NCBI RefSeq assembly: GCF_023558375.1
Contig: NZ_CP083761.1
Span: 4,667,001-4,731,000, forward strand
Source of the DNA: Chroococcidiopsis sp. CCMEE 29
GTDB lineage: Bacteria > Cyanobacteriota > Cyanobacteriia > Cyanobacteriales > Chroococcidiopsidaceae
Direction: 5' to 3'
Length of the DNA stretch: 64,000 bases
Shown here: piece after piece, positions 54,214 to 63,062 of the stretch
Numbering within the stretch: position 1 is the stretch's first letter
How the letters are laid out: each line of letters starts with the position of its first letter
Made by a program: the position numbers and the translations under genes
The notes under the pieces: generated by a model
What the model saw: only the letters and a program-made list of their open reading frames with translations
What the model was told of the DNA's origin: nothing
Databases searched by the model: none

Positions 54214-55172
54214 TCAGTAGTTACCTGAAACCAAACGAGCCGTAGCAATGCTCTGAATTTAAGCAATAACCTTTGTCTCAGCCAGCGCCAATAAGAACCT
54301 ACAGATGATTGCCCGAAAATAATCCTCAATTTCTTAACAATCCCGATTTGCGGTTGTCCATAATAAATTAATCTTTCGTGAATCGGCTTCTCTTCAGACA
54401 GCAAGCCCGCATTCATGAAGCGCTCAATATCTTTGCGAGCAAGGTATTTGTCACGAGTTTTCTTCAAACGCTCTTCGTGCGTGTTCGTGTGAAATATTGT
54501 CCAGCTTGGGTCTTCAACCTTACATAAGGTATACACGTTGTGGCGTTGCATATACCGTTCAAGTGCGACCTCAAGCAAAAATCTGCTCTGGCCTGTTGCC
54601 TGAGCTGGGTTCTCACCTTGGAATCCAGATGCAACGTAGGTAGCTGCAAATTCATATACAGCTGCCATATATGTACTCCGCTTCATCAGCGTAAAATTCA
54701 GGCTGCATTTATGGCTCAAGTACCATCCAGACCAGGCATCATGGTGTTTTGAAGGCATATTGAACGAGCCCCCAACTGCGAAAACATCATCACGCTCAAG
54801 GTAACCAATAGCTTCCTCCAGCCAATTGTCATGTCCCTCCCTGTACGGCAAGGTATCAATGGTGAACCAAAGTAAATAGGGTTTACTAGCGATCGCTCCC
54901 GCAGTGTGGATCTGGATATAACCTCTTTCATGATTATGCTCTTCGTGATTTGGCTGAATAACCTGTAACTTATCGATCAGACCTTCTTGAAACAACCTCC
55001 AGTAAACGCTCTGGGTTTCGAGATTGCTTCCTCCGTCAATGACTACGACCTCCCCTGGCTTTCCACCCAGAAACTGAAACCAGTCATGAAGAATATTTTC
55101 GAAAACCGCTGCGTCTCCGAAGTTGCGCGTTACCATTGAAACTTGGTTTAGTTGGCTAAATTGCTTATTCAC
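54210..55172 (-). CDS. GT2-like glycosyltransferase, divergent
   Basis: 320 residues from ATG 55172. GGKPGEVVVIDGGSN is a nucleotide-sugar-binding GT-A motif, and LLWFTIDTLPYREGHD stands where the DxD would be. The rest (GSFNMPSKHHDAWSGWYLSH and FQGENPAQATGQSRFLLE) is family-specific. There is a basic, hydrophobic C-terminus (RWLRQRLLLKFRALLRLVW) that could lie on the membrane. The next gene starts within its stop codon. The assignment to GT2 is moderate, since the acidic pair is weak. Confidence 0.7.
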   Translation of the reverse strand: MNKQFSQLNQVSMVTRNFGDAAVFENILHDWFQFLGGKPGEVVVIDGGSNLETQSVYWRLFQEGLIDKLQVIQPNHEEHNHERGYIQIHTAGAIASKPYLLWFTIDTLPYREGHDNWLEEAIGYLERDDVFAVGGSFNMPSKHHDAWSGWYLSHKCSLNFTLMKRSTYMAAVYEFAATYVASGFQGENPAQATGQSRFLLEVALERYMQRHNVYTLCKVEDPSWTIFHTNTHEERLKKTRDKYLARKDIERFMNAGLLSEEKPIHERLIYYGQPQIGIVKKLRIIFGQSSVGSYWRWLRQRLLLKFRALLRLVWFQVTTE

Positions 55173-55266
55173 GGCTTAATGTCTCACAATTTACTTAAAA
55201 TTTTGGTTCTAAGCCTTGTGGAAGTATGATCACAAAGTTTAAGCACTCATGGTGGAGCTTTTCTCT

Positions 55267-56664
55267 CTAAGGGAGCCCACTGATAGGGCAACCTAAGCCC
55301 AGAATTAGTCGGCTTATTAGTGCAGATGTGATTAACATCACAAGCAACATGGTTGCCTTAGCATCCTGCATCAGGCCATCTAGTCCCTCACGCCAAAGAC
55401 CATAGTTCACTACCACGTAGTAGGAGAGGTCATTAAGTGTAACGGCGATGATAGCCCCTGGAACTCCCATAAGAGAAAATCCAAGCAGTACTCCAACAGA
55501 AGTGCAAAGAAACCTGGTAAAATTACCGCCGGTTGTATATTGAGGCTTTCCAATAGCAAAAAGGGATGGCTCATTTGTATTGCACAGCATCCGAGGCCAA
55601 ATGCCTAGAGCTAGGAACGGTAACATCCAAGCAGCATCAATGTATCTGTCGTCATACAAAGCCTTGATTAACAGATCCCCAAAGCTAACTAGGATTGTCA
55701 AGCAAAATGCTAATGCGAGCAGAATAGGCTTTCGGTTCTGTAGCAGTTTAGCTCGAATGGTCTCACGAGGAAGCTCAGCAAGTTTTGAAACAGCAGGAAA
55801 AATTACCTTACCACTGAGTGCCAAAGTGACCGAGCGCGGCAATTCAGCGAACGTCAGGGCAATGCCATAAACACCCAACATCTCCAACGAGAGCAATTTG
55901 CCTAGAATAAGTCGATCAGCTTGCTCAGCAAAAAATGTTATGGCAGTTGAGAGAAATATCCATTTACCAAAGGAAAAAATTTCCTTCGCTGCCTTCTGGT
56001 TCCATGTAAAGCGGTTAGATGTTCCAGGAATCAACTGATGAGTCCATATCATTTGAACCACTGCTGAGGTAAGTCCTCCAACCACAAGAGCCCAGATGCT
56101 CGGGCTGAACCAAGCCCAAACAAGCATGACTGCAAGGCTGATGATCTGCCCCCCCAACTCAAAAATTGCCAGCTGAGCGATCGCCATGTGGCGGTTGAGA
56201 GTATACAGGGCTGTGGAGTTGAACCCATTAATGATCGTGTTCAGACCAACCAATGGAATCAGCCACAACAACTGAGGCATATCATAAAAGTTAGCAACTG
56301 GCCAAGCAAGCAAAATACAACAGAGCCATATGCCAAAACTGCGAATAACCTGTAGTGTCCAGGCGGTGTTGAGAAAAACTGGGTCATCCCCGCGTTTGTT
56401 CTGGATGATGCTTGGACCAACGCCAATGTCCGAGAACAGGTGCAAGCCAGTAATGAAGATATTGACTAGGGTCATCAAGCCGAACAATTCTGGGAAAAGC
56501 AGGCGCGTCAGGATGAGATTACTGCCGAGTCGCAGGATTTGGCTCGCTCCATAACCAGCAATGGTCCAGACCATCCCCCGGACAGCTAGTTTCTTAAGTG
56601 GTGACATATTCCCTAAGCGAATAGGGAAATCATGCTTAGAAAACTTCAGTCGGTATTTATGCAT
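55267..56664 (-). CDS. Wzx-type oligosaccharide flippase
   Basis: 465 residues from ATG 56664, which has GGAG six bases upstream and overlaps the preceding gene's stop by eight bases (translational coupling). A Met 19 codons later is a weaker alternative. Twelve or so membrane spans follow the MATE-like polysaccharide-export pattern: LTRLLFPELFGLMTLVNIF, DIGVGPSIIQ, and FSFGKWIFLSTAITFFAEQADRLILG. It should move lipid-linked repeating units from the cytoplasmic to the outer leaflet, feeding the Wzy-like polymerase. Confidence 0.9.
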   Translation of the reverse strand: MHKYRLKFSKHDFPIRLGNMSPLKKLAVRGMVWTIAGYGASQILRLGSNLILTRLLFPELFGLMTLVNIFITGLHLFSDIGVGPSIIQNKRGDDPVFLNTAWTLQVIRSFGIWLCCILLAWPVANFYDMPQLLWLIPLVGLNTIINGFNSTALYTLNRHMAIAQLAIFELGGQIISLAVMLVWAWFSPSIWALVVGGLTSAVVQMIWTHQLIPGTSNRFTWNQKAAKEIFSFGKWIFLSTAITFFAEQADRLILGKLLSLEMLGVYGIALTFAELPRSVTLALSGKVIFPAVSKLAELPRETIRAKLLQNRKPILLALAFCLTILVSFGDLLIKALYDDRYIDAAWMLPFLALGIWPRMLCNTNEPSLFAIGKPQYTTGGNFTRFLCTSVGVLLGFSLMGVPGAIIAVTLNDLSYYVVVNYGLWREGLDGLMQDAKATMLLVMLITSALISRLILGLGCPISGLP

Positions 56665-57946
56665 CAGTTGCTCCTAATGGTATAGATGCTGGTGCATAGT
56701 TAACATCCGGCGGTATCTCAATTGCCTGGTTCTGGGAATTCTCGACGCTAGACTGAAACAGCGCCACTAATTTACTGGCCTCTACAGCGGCATCATGCCG
56801 TTGAGCAATCTGCTCAGCCCCAGCTCTGCCCATCTGTTCCAGCTGTTCCACTGGCAACTGCAATGCTGCGCGCATCGCCGCCGTTAAAGCTTCGACTGAG
56901 CCAGGTGGCACCAGCCAGCCGCAGACACCTGGCTTCACTAACTCAGGAATGCCGGCAACATAGGTGCTAATCACTGGACGACCCAGTGCCAGCGCTTCCA
57001 TGAGCCCCACTGGCAAACCTTCAGCGAAGCTAGGCAGCACCATTACCCGAGAAGCTAGGATGTGTTGACGAACTTCAGAATTGCTAGCCCAGCCAATGAT
57101 TTCTACATACTCTTGCAGACCAAGCCGTGCGATCAAGGCTTTGATCTCGGCTCGCAGAGGTCCATCGCCTACCAGAACCAGCTTAAACCGCAAGCCCTCG
57201 GTTGCTAACTGATGTACTGCCTCTAGCAAAAGTAATTGTCCCTTCTGTTCGCAAAGCCGACCAACACAGACTAAGCGGGGTTCAGCTGGTACAGCGACAG
57301 GTGGTTGAGCCAAAAATCCATCATCTACACCACAATGGATCACATGAATTTTTGACCACTGCTTTGGAGCGCACCAACGATAAAGCTGGCTCTTGCCGAA
57401 GGAGCTAACTGTCACTACAAAAGCAGCTCGCTCGACTTTTTCTGCCAAGGCGAGAGCCTTGACTTTATCGAACTCTTCCGGACCATGAACGGTGAAGCTG
57501 TAGGGCGGTCCACCGAGTGCGCGACACAACATCGCTACAGTGGTTGAATTCGTCCCGAAGTGAGCATGAACATGGGTTACGCCCGAATCTGCGAACCAAC
57601 CTAGAAGAACGCAGGCTTCGGCTAAGTAGGCTAGATAACGCAAAACACCTTGCTCTGAACACCAACCAAGTCTGAGCATCAGCCACAAAGTCTGCAGAAA
57701 ACGAATGGGTTTGGTGACAGCAACGCTGAGTAAACCAAAAAGCAAGCCTACCATTCCCCTGCCTAAAACTACTCGAGTCTGCTCCAGCTCTAGTTTGTCT
57801 GCTTCGTCAACTAACTCAGTGCTACAAGAACGAATCGAAAACCGCGCGACTCGAATCCCGCAAGCTTCAACACCAGCAATTTCTCGCCGAATGAAGCTGT
57901 GGCTGACCTTGGGATACTGATTGATTAGGTAGGCGATTGTCATCAT
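56657..57946 (-). CDS. Glycosyltransferase family 4 (WcaL-like)
   Basis: 429 residues from ATG 57946 (MMTIAYLINQYPKVSHSFIRREI), a start shared by colanic-acid-type and other exopolysaccharide transferases. It has a GT-B fold. VTHVHAHFGTNSTTVAML is a signature of this subgroup, and the C-terminal LVCVGRLCEQKGQLLLLEAV and LPSFAEGLPVGLMEALALGRPVI (E-x7-E) bind the donor. It is the first gene of the minus-strand block and is coupled to the flippase gene. Its promoter should lie in the long gap above 57946. Confidence 0.92.
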   Translation of the reverse strand: MMTIAYLINQYPKVSHSFIRREIAGVEACGIRVARFSIRSCSTELVDEADKLELEQTRVVLGRGMVGLLFGLLSVAVTKPIRFLQTLWLMLRLGWCSEQGVLRYLAYLAEACVLLGWFADSGVTHVHAHFGTNSTTVAMLCRALGGPPYSFTVHGPEEFDKVKALALAEKVERAAFVVTVSSFGKSQLYRWCAPKQWSKIHVIHCGVDDGFLAQPPVAVPAEPRLVCVGRLCEQKGQLLLLEAVHQLATEGLRFKLVLVGDGPLRAEIKALIARLGLQEYVEIIGWASNSEVRQHILASRVMVLPSFAEGLPVGLMEALALGRPVISTYVAGIPELVKPGVCGWLVPPGSVEALTAAMRAALQLPVEQLEQMGRAGAEQIAQRHDAAVEASKLVALFQSSVENSQNQAIEIPPDVNYAPASIPLGATDA

Positions 57947-58859
57947 GAACTAAAGAAAAAATTTATGAATATAAACAGAGCAGCTCAAAGATGCTCGCCT
58001 GAAGAGCGAATATTTCAAGCTGGCTTACACACCAAAACTACAAAATAAAATTAACGCTACCTTTTCTGCGTTTCATGGTGAATTCATTTATAAATTTGCC
58101 CTAAGCTTTAAGGCTGCTTTATTTCAACGTATAGATACTATGCAATCAATGGTTTATGCTTTTGTAAGCATTCAACCTTCCCACTAGACACATTCTGGCT
58201 GCAAACCTGAATATAACCTTGATAACAGGTTAATTAGGACAACTGCCAGCGTTTTCACAGAGTCTTTATGTTACTAGCAAATTTATGAAGATATTTACTT
58301 TAAACGCTTGCTACTTAGAAGTTATGCAATAGTTTATGTTAGAAAAAGGTGAAATGAATGCTTGCAAAGGCTGATAAAACAATCATCTTTGCTCCTGATA
58401 GTCATGATTAAAGCTAGGTTAGGCAAAGGTATCAGTGAAATTAACATGAACGACAGCAGCGATAGCGGTAATATTATTTTCCTTTAATCTCGTAAACATA
58501 CTACCCACTATTCTCACTTATACTGATATTGAATTCAATGTCTTCATAAGTTGTTTTTTTTCATAAAGACTCTGTAAAGCAAGGGTAACTTTATCAGTTT
58601 GTTATTAATCTTATATCCAGACAGACCAGCGAACAATCAACATCAAAAAGTGAAACTAGTATCAAATAGTGCTTTACACAATTTGAAATACTGGGAAACT
58701 AGTAATTTATAAATTTAATGTTGAGACTCACATCGATGATTGCAAGAATTAGAGTTTGTCCTTAAGGGCACTACTTATAATTTTTGCTCTAACTTTATAA
58801 AGATTTGGCAGTCTTAGGCTTTCTTAAGTGTAATTCAACAAAATGTACAGAGGATAAAG
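57947..58859. promoter_or_regulatory. 913-bp divergent regulatory gap with a distant inverted repeat
   Basis: No gene is visible in this AT-rich stretch between the GT4 gene (minus) and the Wzc-type gene (plus). A 14-bp sequence ACAGAGTCTTTATG (58257-58270) has its exact complement at 58562-58575, 305 bases further. This could be a pair of sites for one regulator. A stretch of eight or more T precedes the second site. Confidence 0.5.
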
Positions 58860-61325
58860 ATGAAGCGTGAACAAAACGTTCAAGCCTTAACGCTTAGCAA
58901 GAACGGCAAACAAACAGAGCAACTAACACCAGTGGATACAGCCCAGTCCGATAAGCTTAAGAAAAAAGAATTCAATCTGCGTCCAGATTGGACAAGTATT
59001 CAGCCATCAATTGAAACAGATGAATTCAACGAGGTTGATAAGAAAAGAGGATTGAATCTGCGTCCGCTTTGGAGGACTATTCAGCGGAATTTACTTCTGA
59101 TTAGTGGCTTTACAACTATAGTGACTGCTACAACCTTCTACTTAGGCTTGAACTCTCCGCACCTTTACGAAGGCGATTTTCGGCTTTTAGTCGAGCCTAT
59201 AACTTCTGAAGCGAAATTGACTGATCCTTCTGTGCTCTCTCGCGATCAACAAGTTGCTACAGGGATTAACGTGGATTACCCAACTCTGCTGGAGGTTTTA
59301 CAGAGTCCAGGACTGCTGTCTGAGGTTGCTAAGCAAGTTCAAGCTCGGTATCCCGATGTTAGCTACGACTCACTCAGTTTAGATTTAATCAGTAAGAATT
59401 TAGTAATTCAACGCATTGGAACAAACTTGTCCGACTTTACCAAGCTCATAGAAGTTCGCTACAAGGGGGAAGACGCTGCAAAAGTCCAGTTTGTTTTAGA
59501 AGAACTTGCTAAGGGGTATTTAAAATACAGTCTTGAGAACCGAAAGACTCGCATTGGTTTAGGTGTCCAGTTTATTGAGGACCAACTACCTCGGTTGCAG
59601 CAGGAAGTCAATGATTTGCAGGGAAAAGTGCAAACGCTCCAACAGCATTACACGCTGAGCGATCCTGCGACTGATGGAGCAGCAGTATCTCAGCAACTGC
59701 GAGAAATTCAAGCTCAGAGACTAGAGACTCAAAGACAACTGCAGGAGCAAAAGACGCTATACGCAAATTTACAGAAACAACTAAAGCTAGCGCCCAATGA
59801 AGTGATCGCTGCATCAACTCTTAGTGAAGACCCTCACTATCAAGAGCTACTTACACAACTGAAGAAGGTAGAAAGTCAGATTGCAGTCGAGTCAGCTCAG
59901 TTTACTGAAGAGAACCCAGCTCTTCAGTCTCTACGAGAGAAGCAGAAAAATCTCTCTCTACTTTTGAAGCAGGAATCTGGAAAGATTGTAGGGCAAAAAC
60001 TAGCAACTACAACCGCGAATCCCCAAGTAATGACTTTCCAGAATTCGCTTCGTCAGGGGCTAATCAAGCAAATGGTTGATACTGCTAACCAGGCTCAGGT
60101 GCTAGAGGTTCGTAATCAGGCAGTTACACAGACTGAAGCTTGGCTTGAGCAGCAAGTACGGGTTTTCCCTGCAATTACACGCCAATACAATGATCTACAG
60201 CGGCAGTTAGAGATTGCTACCAAGACGCTAAACCAACTGTTAATTCAGCGAGAAACCCTGCGAGTCGAGGCTGCTCAGAAGGAAGTGCCTTGGCAGGTCG
60301 TTTCTCAGCCTAGGATACCACATGATGCCGCAGGTAATCTGATACCAGCTGACAGTGATACTGCAAAGAAACTGGCGATGGGAGTGATGGCGGGCTTTAT
60401 GTTGGGGTTGGGACTTGCTTTGCTCAAAGAGAAATACCGCAATGTCTTCTATACCGCTGACGACATTAGAGATGCAATTACAGAGTTGCCTCTGTTAGAG
60501 GTATCTCTTGATCGGAGTGTCAAACAATTCCACGACTATTCAGTGAGTGCCAGGGCAATAGAAGGGACTGAGACTGACGATTTGGATGCGTCTCTATTTC
60601 TACAAACCTTTAGTTCCCTCTATACCAGCATCCGTTTTCTTGCTTCTAAGTCGCCTGTCCATTCTTTGGTTGTCGGCTCTGCTGAACCTGGAGATGGCAA
60701 GACTACTATTGCGTTGGAATTGGCTAAAGCGGCAGCTAGCATGGGTCAGCGCGTCTTGCTGGTAGATGCAAATTTGTGCCAACCTCAACTCCATACCAGG
60801 TTGGGCTTGCCTAATCTACAGGGACTGAGCAACATCCTTTCCGGAAATCTGGAGCCTAAAGAGCTGATCCAGCGATCGCCTTTGGAAGAAAACCTTTTTG
60901 TATTAACTGCTGGTCAACAGCCACCAAATTCTACCAGGCTGCTTGCCTCTACTCGGATGCAGCCTTTAATAGAGCAACTCCAATCAGCTTTTGACTTAGT
61001 TATCTATGACACACCTCATCTTCTCGGTCTCCCAGATGCCAACTTTCTAGCTGCCCATACAGATGGGATCTTGATGGTGGTGAGAGTTGGTAAGACCAGC
61101 CGTTCCCTATTAACGCAGGTACTGAATAAATTGAACTCTTTTCACTTACCCATCTTGGGTATAATTGCTAATCATATTGAGGAAAGCACAAACGCTGCAT
61201 ACGACTCCCATCAACATCATTACGCACAAAATCATCAGGGGAGTTCCACTCTTGTAAAAAAACCGCAGGAATTCAAATCAACTTTACTGACTTCGGGGAA
61301 GCAGACTGATGATGCCTCGGCATAG
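58860..61325 (+). CDS. Wzc-type polysaccharide chain-length regulator / BY-kinase
   Basis: 821 residues from ATG 58860. A first membrane span (about 77-95, LLISGFTTIVTATTFYLGL) is followed by a long periplasmic Wzz-like part with coiled coils (about 230-300 and 320-365). A second span is at about 510-527. The cytoplasmic ATPase then has Walker A in AEPGDGKTT (607-615), an A-prime LLVDANLCQPQLH and a Walker B VIYDTPHLLGLPDAN. It organises export and chain length, and normal family members autophosphorylate a Tyr-rich tail. Here the tail has only two Tyr (YDSHQHHYAQ). A repeated motif, FNLRPDWTSIQ and LNLRPLWRTIQ, lies at the N-terminus (38-48, 65-75). Confidence 0.9.
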   Translation: MKREQNVQALTLSKNGKQTEQLTPVDTAQSDKLKKKEFNLRPDWTSIQPSIETDEFNEVDKKRGLNLRPLWRTIQRNLLLISGFTTIVTATTFYLGLNSPHLYEGDFRLLVEPITSEAKLTDPSVLSRDQQVATGINVDYPTLLEVLQSPGLLSEVAKQVQARYPDVSYDSLSLDLISKNLVIQRIGTNLSDFTKLIEVRYKGEDAAKVQFVLEELAKGYLKYSLENRKTRIGLGVQFIEDQLPRLQQEVNDLQGKVQTLQQHYTLSDPATDGAAVSQQLREIQAQRLETQRQLQEQKTLYANLQKQLKLAPNEVIAASTLSEDPHYQELLTQLKKVESQIAVESAQFTEENPALQSLREKQKNLSLLLKQESGKIVGQKLATTTANPQVMTFQNSLRQGLIKQMVDTANQAQVLEVRNQAVTQTEAWLEQQVRVFPAITRQYNDLQRQLEIATKTLNQLLIQRETLRVEAAQKEVPWQVVSQPRIPHDAAGNLIPADSDTAKKLAMGVMAGFMLGLGLALLKEKYRNVFYTADDIRDAITELPLLEVSLDRSVKQFHDYSVSARAIEGTETDDLDASLFLQTFSSLYTSIRFLASKSPVHSLVVGSAEPGDGKTTIALELAKAAASMGQRVLLVDANLCQPQLHTRLGLPNLQGLSNILSGNLEPKELIQRSPLEENLFVLTAGQQPPNSTRLLASTRMQPLIEQLQSAFDLVIYDTPHLLGLPDANFLAAHTDGILMVVRVGKTSRSLLTQVLNKLNSFHLPILGIIANHIEESTNAAYDSHQHHYAQNHQGSSTLVKKPQEFKSTLLTSGKQTDDASA

Positions 61326-61362
61326 ATAAGCTGATATGCCTTCAAGTTGCATGTTAAGAGAA

Positions 61363-61396
61363 GACGCGGTGACGCGGTGACGCGGCGACACGGGGA
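61363..61396. repeat. GACGCGGT short tandem repeats
   Basis: About four units of GACGCGGT/GACGCGGC/GACACGGG run just after the Wzc-type gene. Related sequences are at 32282-32310, 35134-35167 and 35290-35323. Confidence 0.6.
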
Positions 61397-61442
61397 TGCA
61401 ATTTAAATACCGATTAGCTTAAAAAGCTTACGAAGATAGGTC

Positions 61443-61547
61443 ATACCAATTCTGCTTAAGGTTACACGTTTTTTGCTCCCCCTAACCCCCCTTCAAAAGG
61501 GGGGCACAGAGATTTCATCAAAGTGCAAGTAAATCAAGAAACAGTAT
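61443..61547. repeat. Family-1 miniature element, 105 bp
   Basis: It starts ATACCAATTCTGCTTAAGG and ends AAATCAAGAAACAGTAT, same sense as the copy at 44563 and nearly the same sequence (CTTCAAAAGG and ATTTCATCAAAGTGCAAG). It lies between the Wzc-type and GT2 genes. Confidence 0.75.
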
Positions 61548-61586
61548 CACATGATTACCAATTAATAGAGTTGCGAGCTGAATTGA

Positions 61587-62831
61587 ATGTATCAAGGTTT
61601 CAGATTTTTATTAACCGATCAGCCATTGCTCCTAGTTGTTGAGATTGCCCTGCTGGCGATCGCACTTGGGCTGCTTGTTCCGATCTCTGTTCTCTTTATT
61701 GAATGCATTGCAGCACTCTTTCCTAGTCGACGAATAACATGGCAGGTCGTCGCACCCCGACCTAGAGTCGATGTTTTAGTTCCGGCTCATAATGAAGCGG
61801 CCGGAATTAGGGCGACGCTGAATACACTGCTACCCCAGTTAACAGCGCCGGATCGGTTGGTAGTAGTTGCCGATAATTGTGACGATGAAACAGCGGCTAT
61901 TGCCCGTACATTTGGCGCAACAGTGCTCGAAAGGCAGGAACCCACTCGCAAGGGCAAGGGATACGCCTTAGACTACGGCTTACGGTTCATCGCGTTGAAC
62001 CCACCAGCGGTGGTTGTGGTAATTGATGCAGACTCTGTTGTTCATCCAGGCGCAGTTGAGCTGATTTCCCGTCTAGCGACGGCTACAGCACGACCAGTCC
62101 AGGCAACTTACCTCATGCAACAACCAATCAACCCAGAACCAAAGGATGCAGTTTCGGCACTAGCATTTATGGTTAAGAACTTAGTCCGTCCAACAGGACT
62201 AGACCGCCTGAGACTACCGTGTTTGCTTACAGGCACGGGTATGGCTCTGCCGTGGTCAGTAATTCGCGAAGTTTCTTTGGCTAGCAGCAATATTGTCGAA
62301 GATATGCAACTCGGCTTGGATCTAGCGATGGCTGGACATGCCCCAGTATTTTGCTCGGATGCAAAAGTGACAGGGTTGCTTCCGCAACAGAAGCAAGCAG
62401 CTAAAAGCCAAAGGACACGCTGGGAGCATGGTCATTTGCGAACTCTGCTAACCCAAGTTCCCAAACTGCTCAGGGCTTCCGTTCGGCAAAAACGTTTCGA
62501 CCTGTTTGCGATCGCACTGGATTTGTGTGTACCACCGCTTTCACTGTTGGTAATGCTCTGGTCAGCTGCTATGGGAGGAGCACTATTAGCTGCGGGTTTA
62601 GGGGCTTCATGGATGCCAACCATCTTGTTAGCAATGGAAGGGCTACTCTTTTCCATCTCAATTGTTGCAGCTTGGGTCAAGTTCGGTCGTACCAATTTAC
62701 CCATGCTGACGCTTTTGGCAGTACCCCTTTATATTCTGTGGAAGATTCCACTTTATTTTGCTTTTCTAGTTCGGCCTCAGAGAAAGTGGATTCGAACGCA
62801 GAGGGATATACTCAACGCTCCAGAAGCTTGA
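61587..62831 (+). CDS. Glycosyltransferase family 2, processive/multi-span type
   Basis: 414 residues from ATG 61587. An N-terminal membrane helix (about 12-40) is followed by VDVLVPAHNEAAGIRATLNTLL, VVVADNCDDETAAIA and VVVIDADSVVHPG (DxD). EDMQLGLDLAMAGH and QRTRWEHG match the ED and QxxRW-like motifs of cellulose/hyaluronan-synthase-like enzymes. Three hydrophobic spans end the protein. It may start or extend the exopolysaccharide chain on the membrane. It is downstream of the Wzc-type gene with a 261-base gap that holds two repeat types. Confidence 0.9.
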   Translation: MYQGFRFLLTDQPLLLVVEIALLAIALGLLVPISVLFIECIAALFPSRRITWQVVAPRPRVDVLVPAHNEAAGIRATLNTLLPQLTAPDRLVVVADNCDDETAAIARTFGATVLERQEPTRKGKGYALDYGLRFIALNPPAVVVVIDADSVVHPGAVELISRLATATARPVQATYLMQQPINPEPKDAVSALAFMVKNLVRPTGLDRLRLPCLLTGTGMALPWSVIREVSLASSNIVEDMQLGLDLAMAGHAPVFCSDAKVTGLLPQQKQAAKSQRTRWEHGHLRTLLTQVPKLLRASVRQKRFDLFAIALDLCVPPLSLLVMLWSAAMGGALLAAGLGASWMPTILLAMEGLLFSISIVAAWVKFGRTNLPMLTLLAVPLYILWKIPLYFAFLVRPQRKWIRTQRDILNAPEA

Positions 62832-63062
62832 GGAGTTGGCTAGACCGAAATTATCAAAGCATATTGACTCGTTCAAAAATTTTGACAAGTGACAAGACAA
62901 CTACTTCTACACCTGAATCTAGAGACTAGCTTGCTTCTACCCATATTCCTCAACATAACGATACAACTCCCCTACTAATAATTAAAAAATGAAAATAAAG
63001 CAAAATTTGAAACACCCAACAGTTTAGCTTTCCAGTTGTGTAGCATCTTTATTGGAGAAAAT

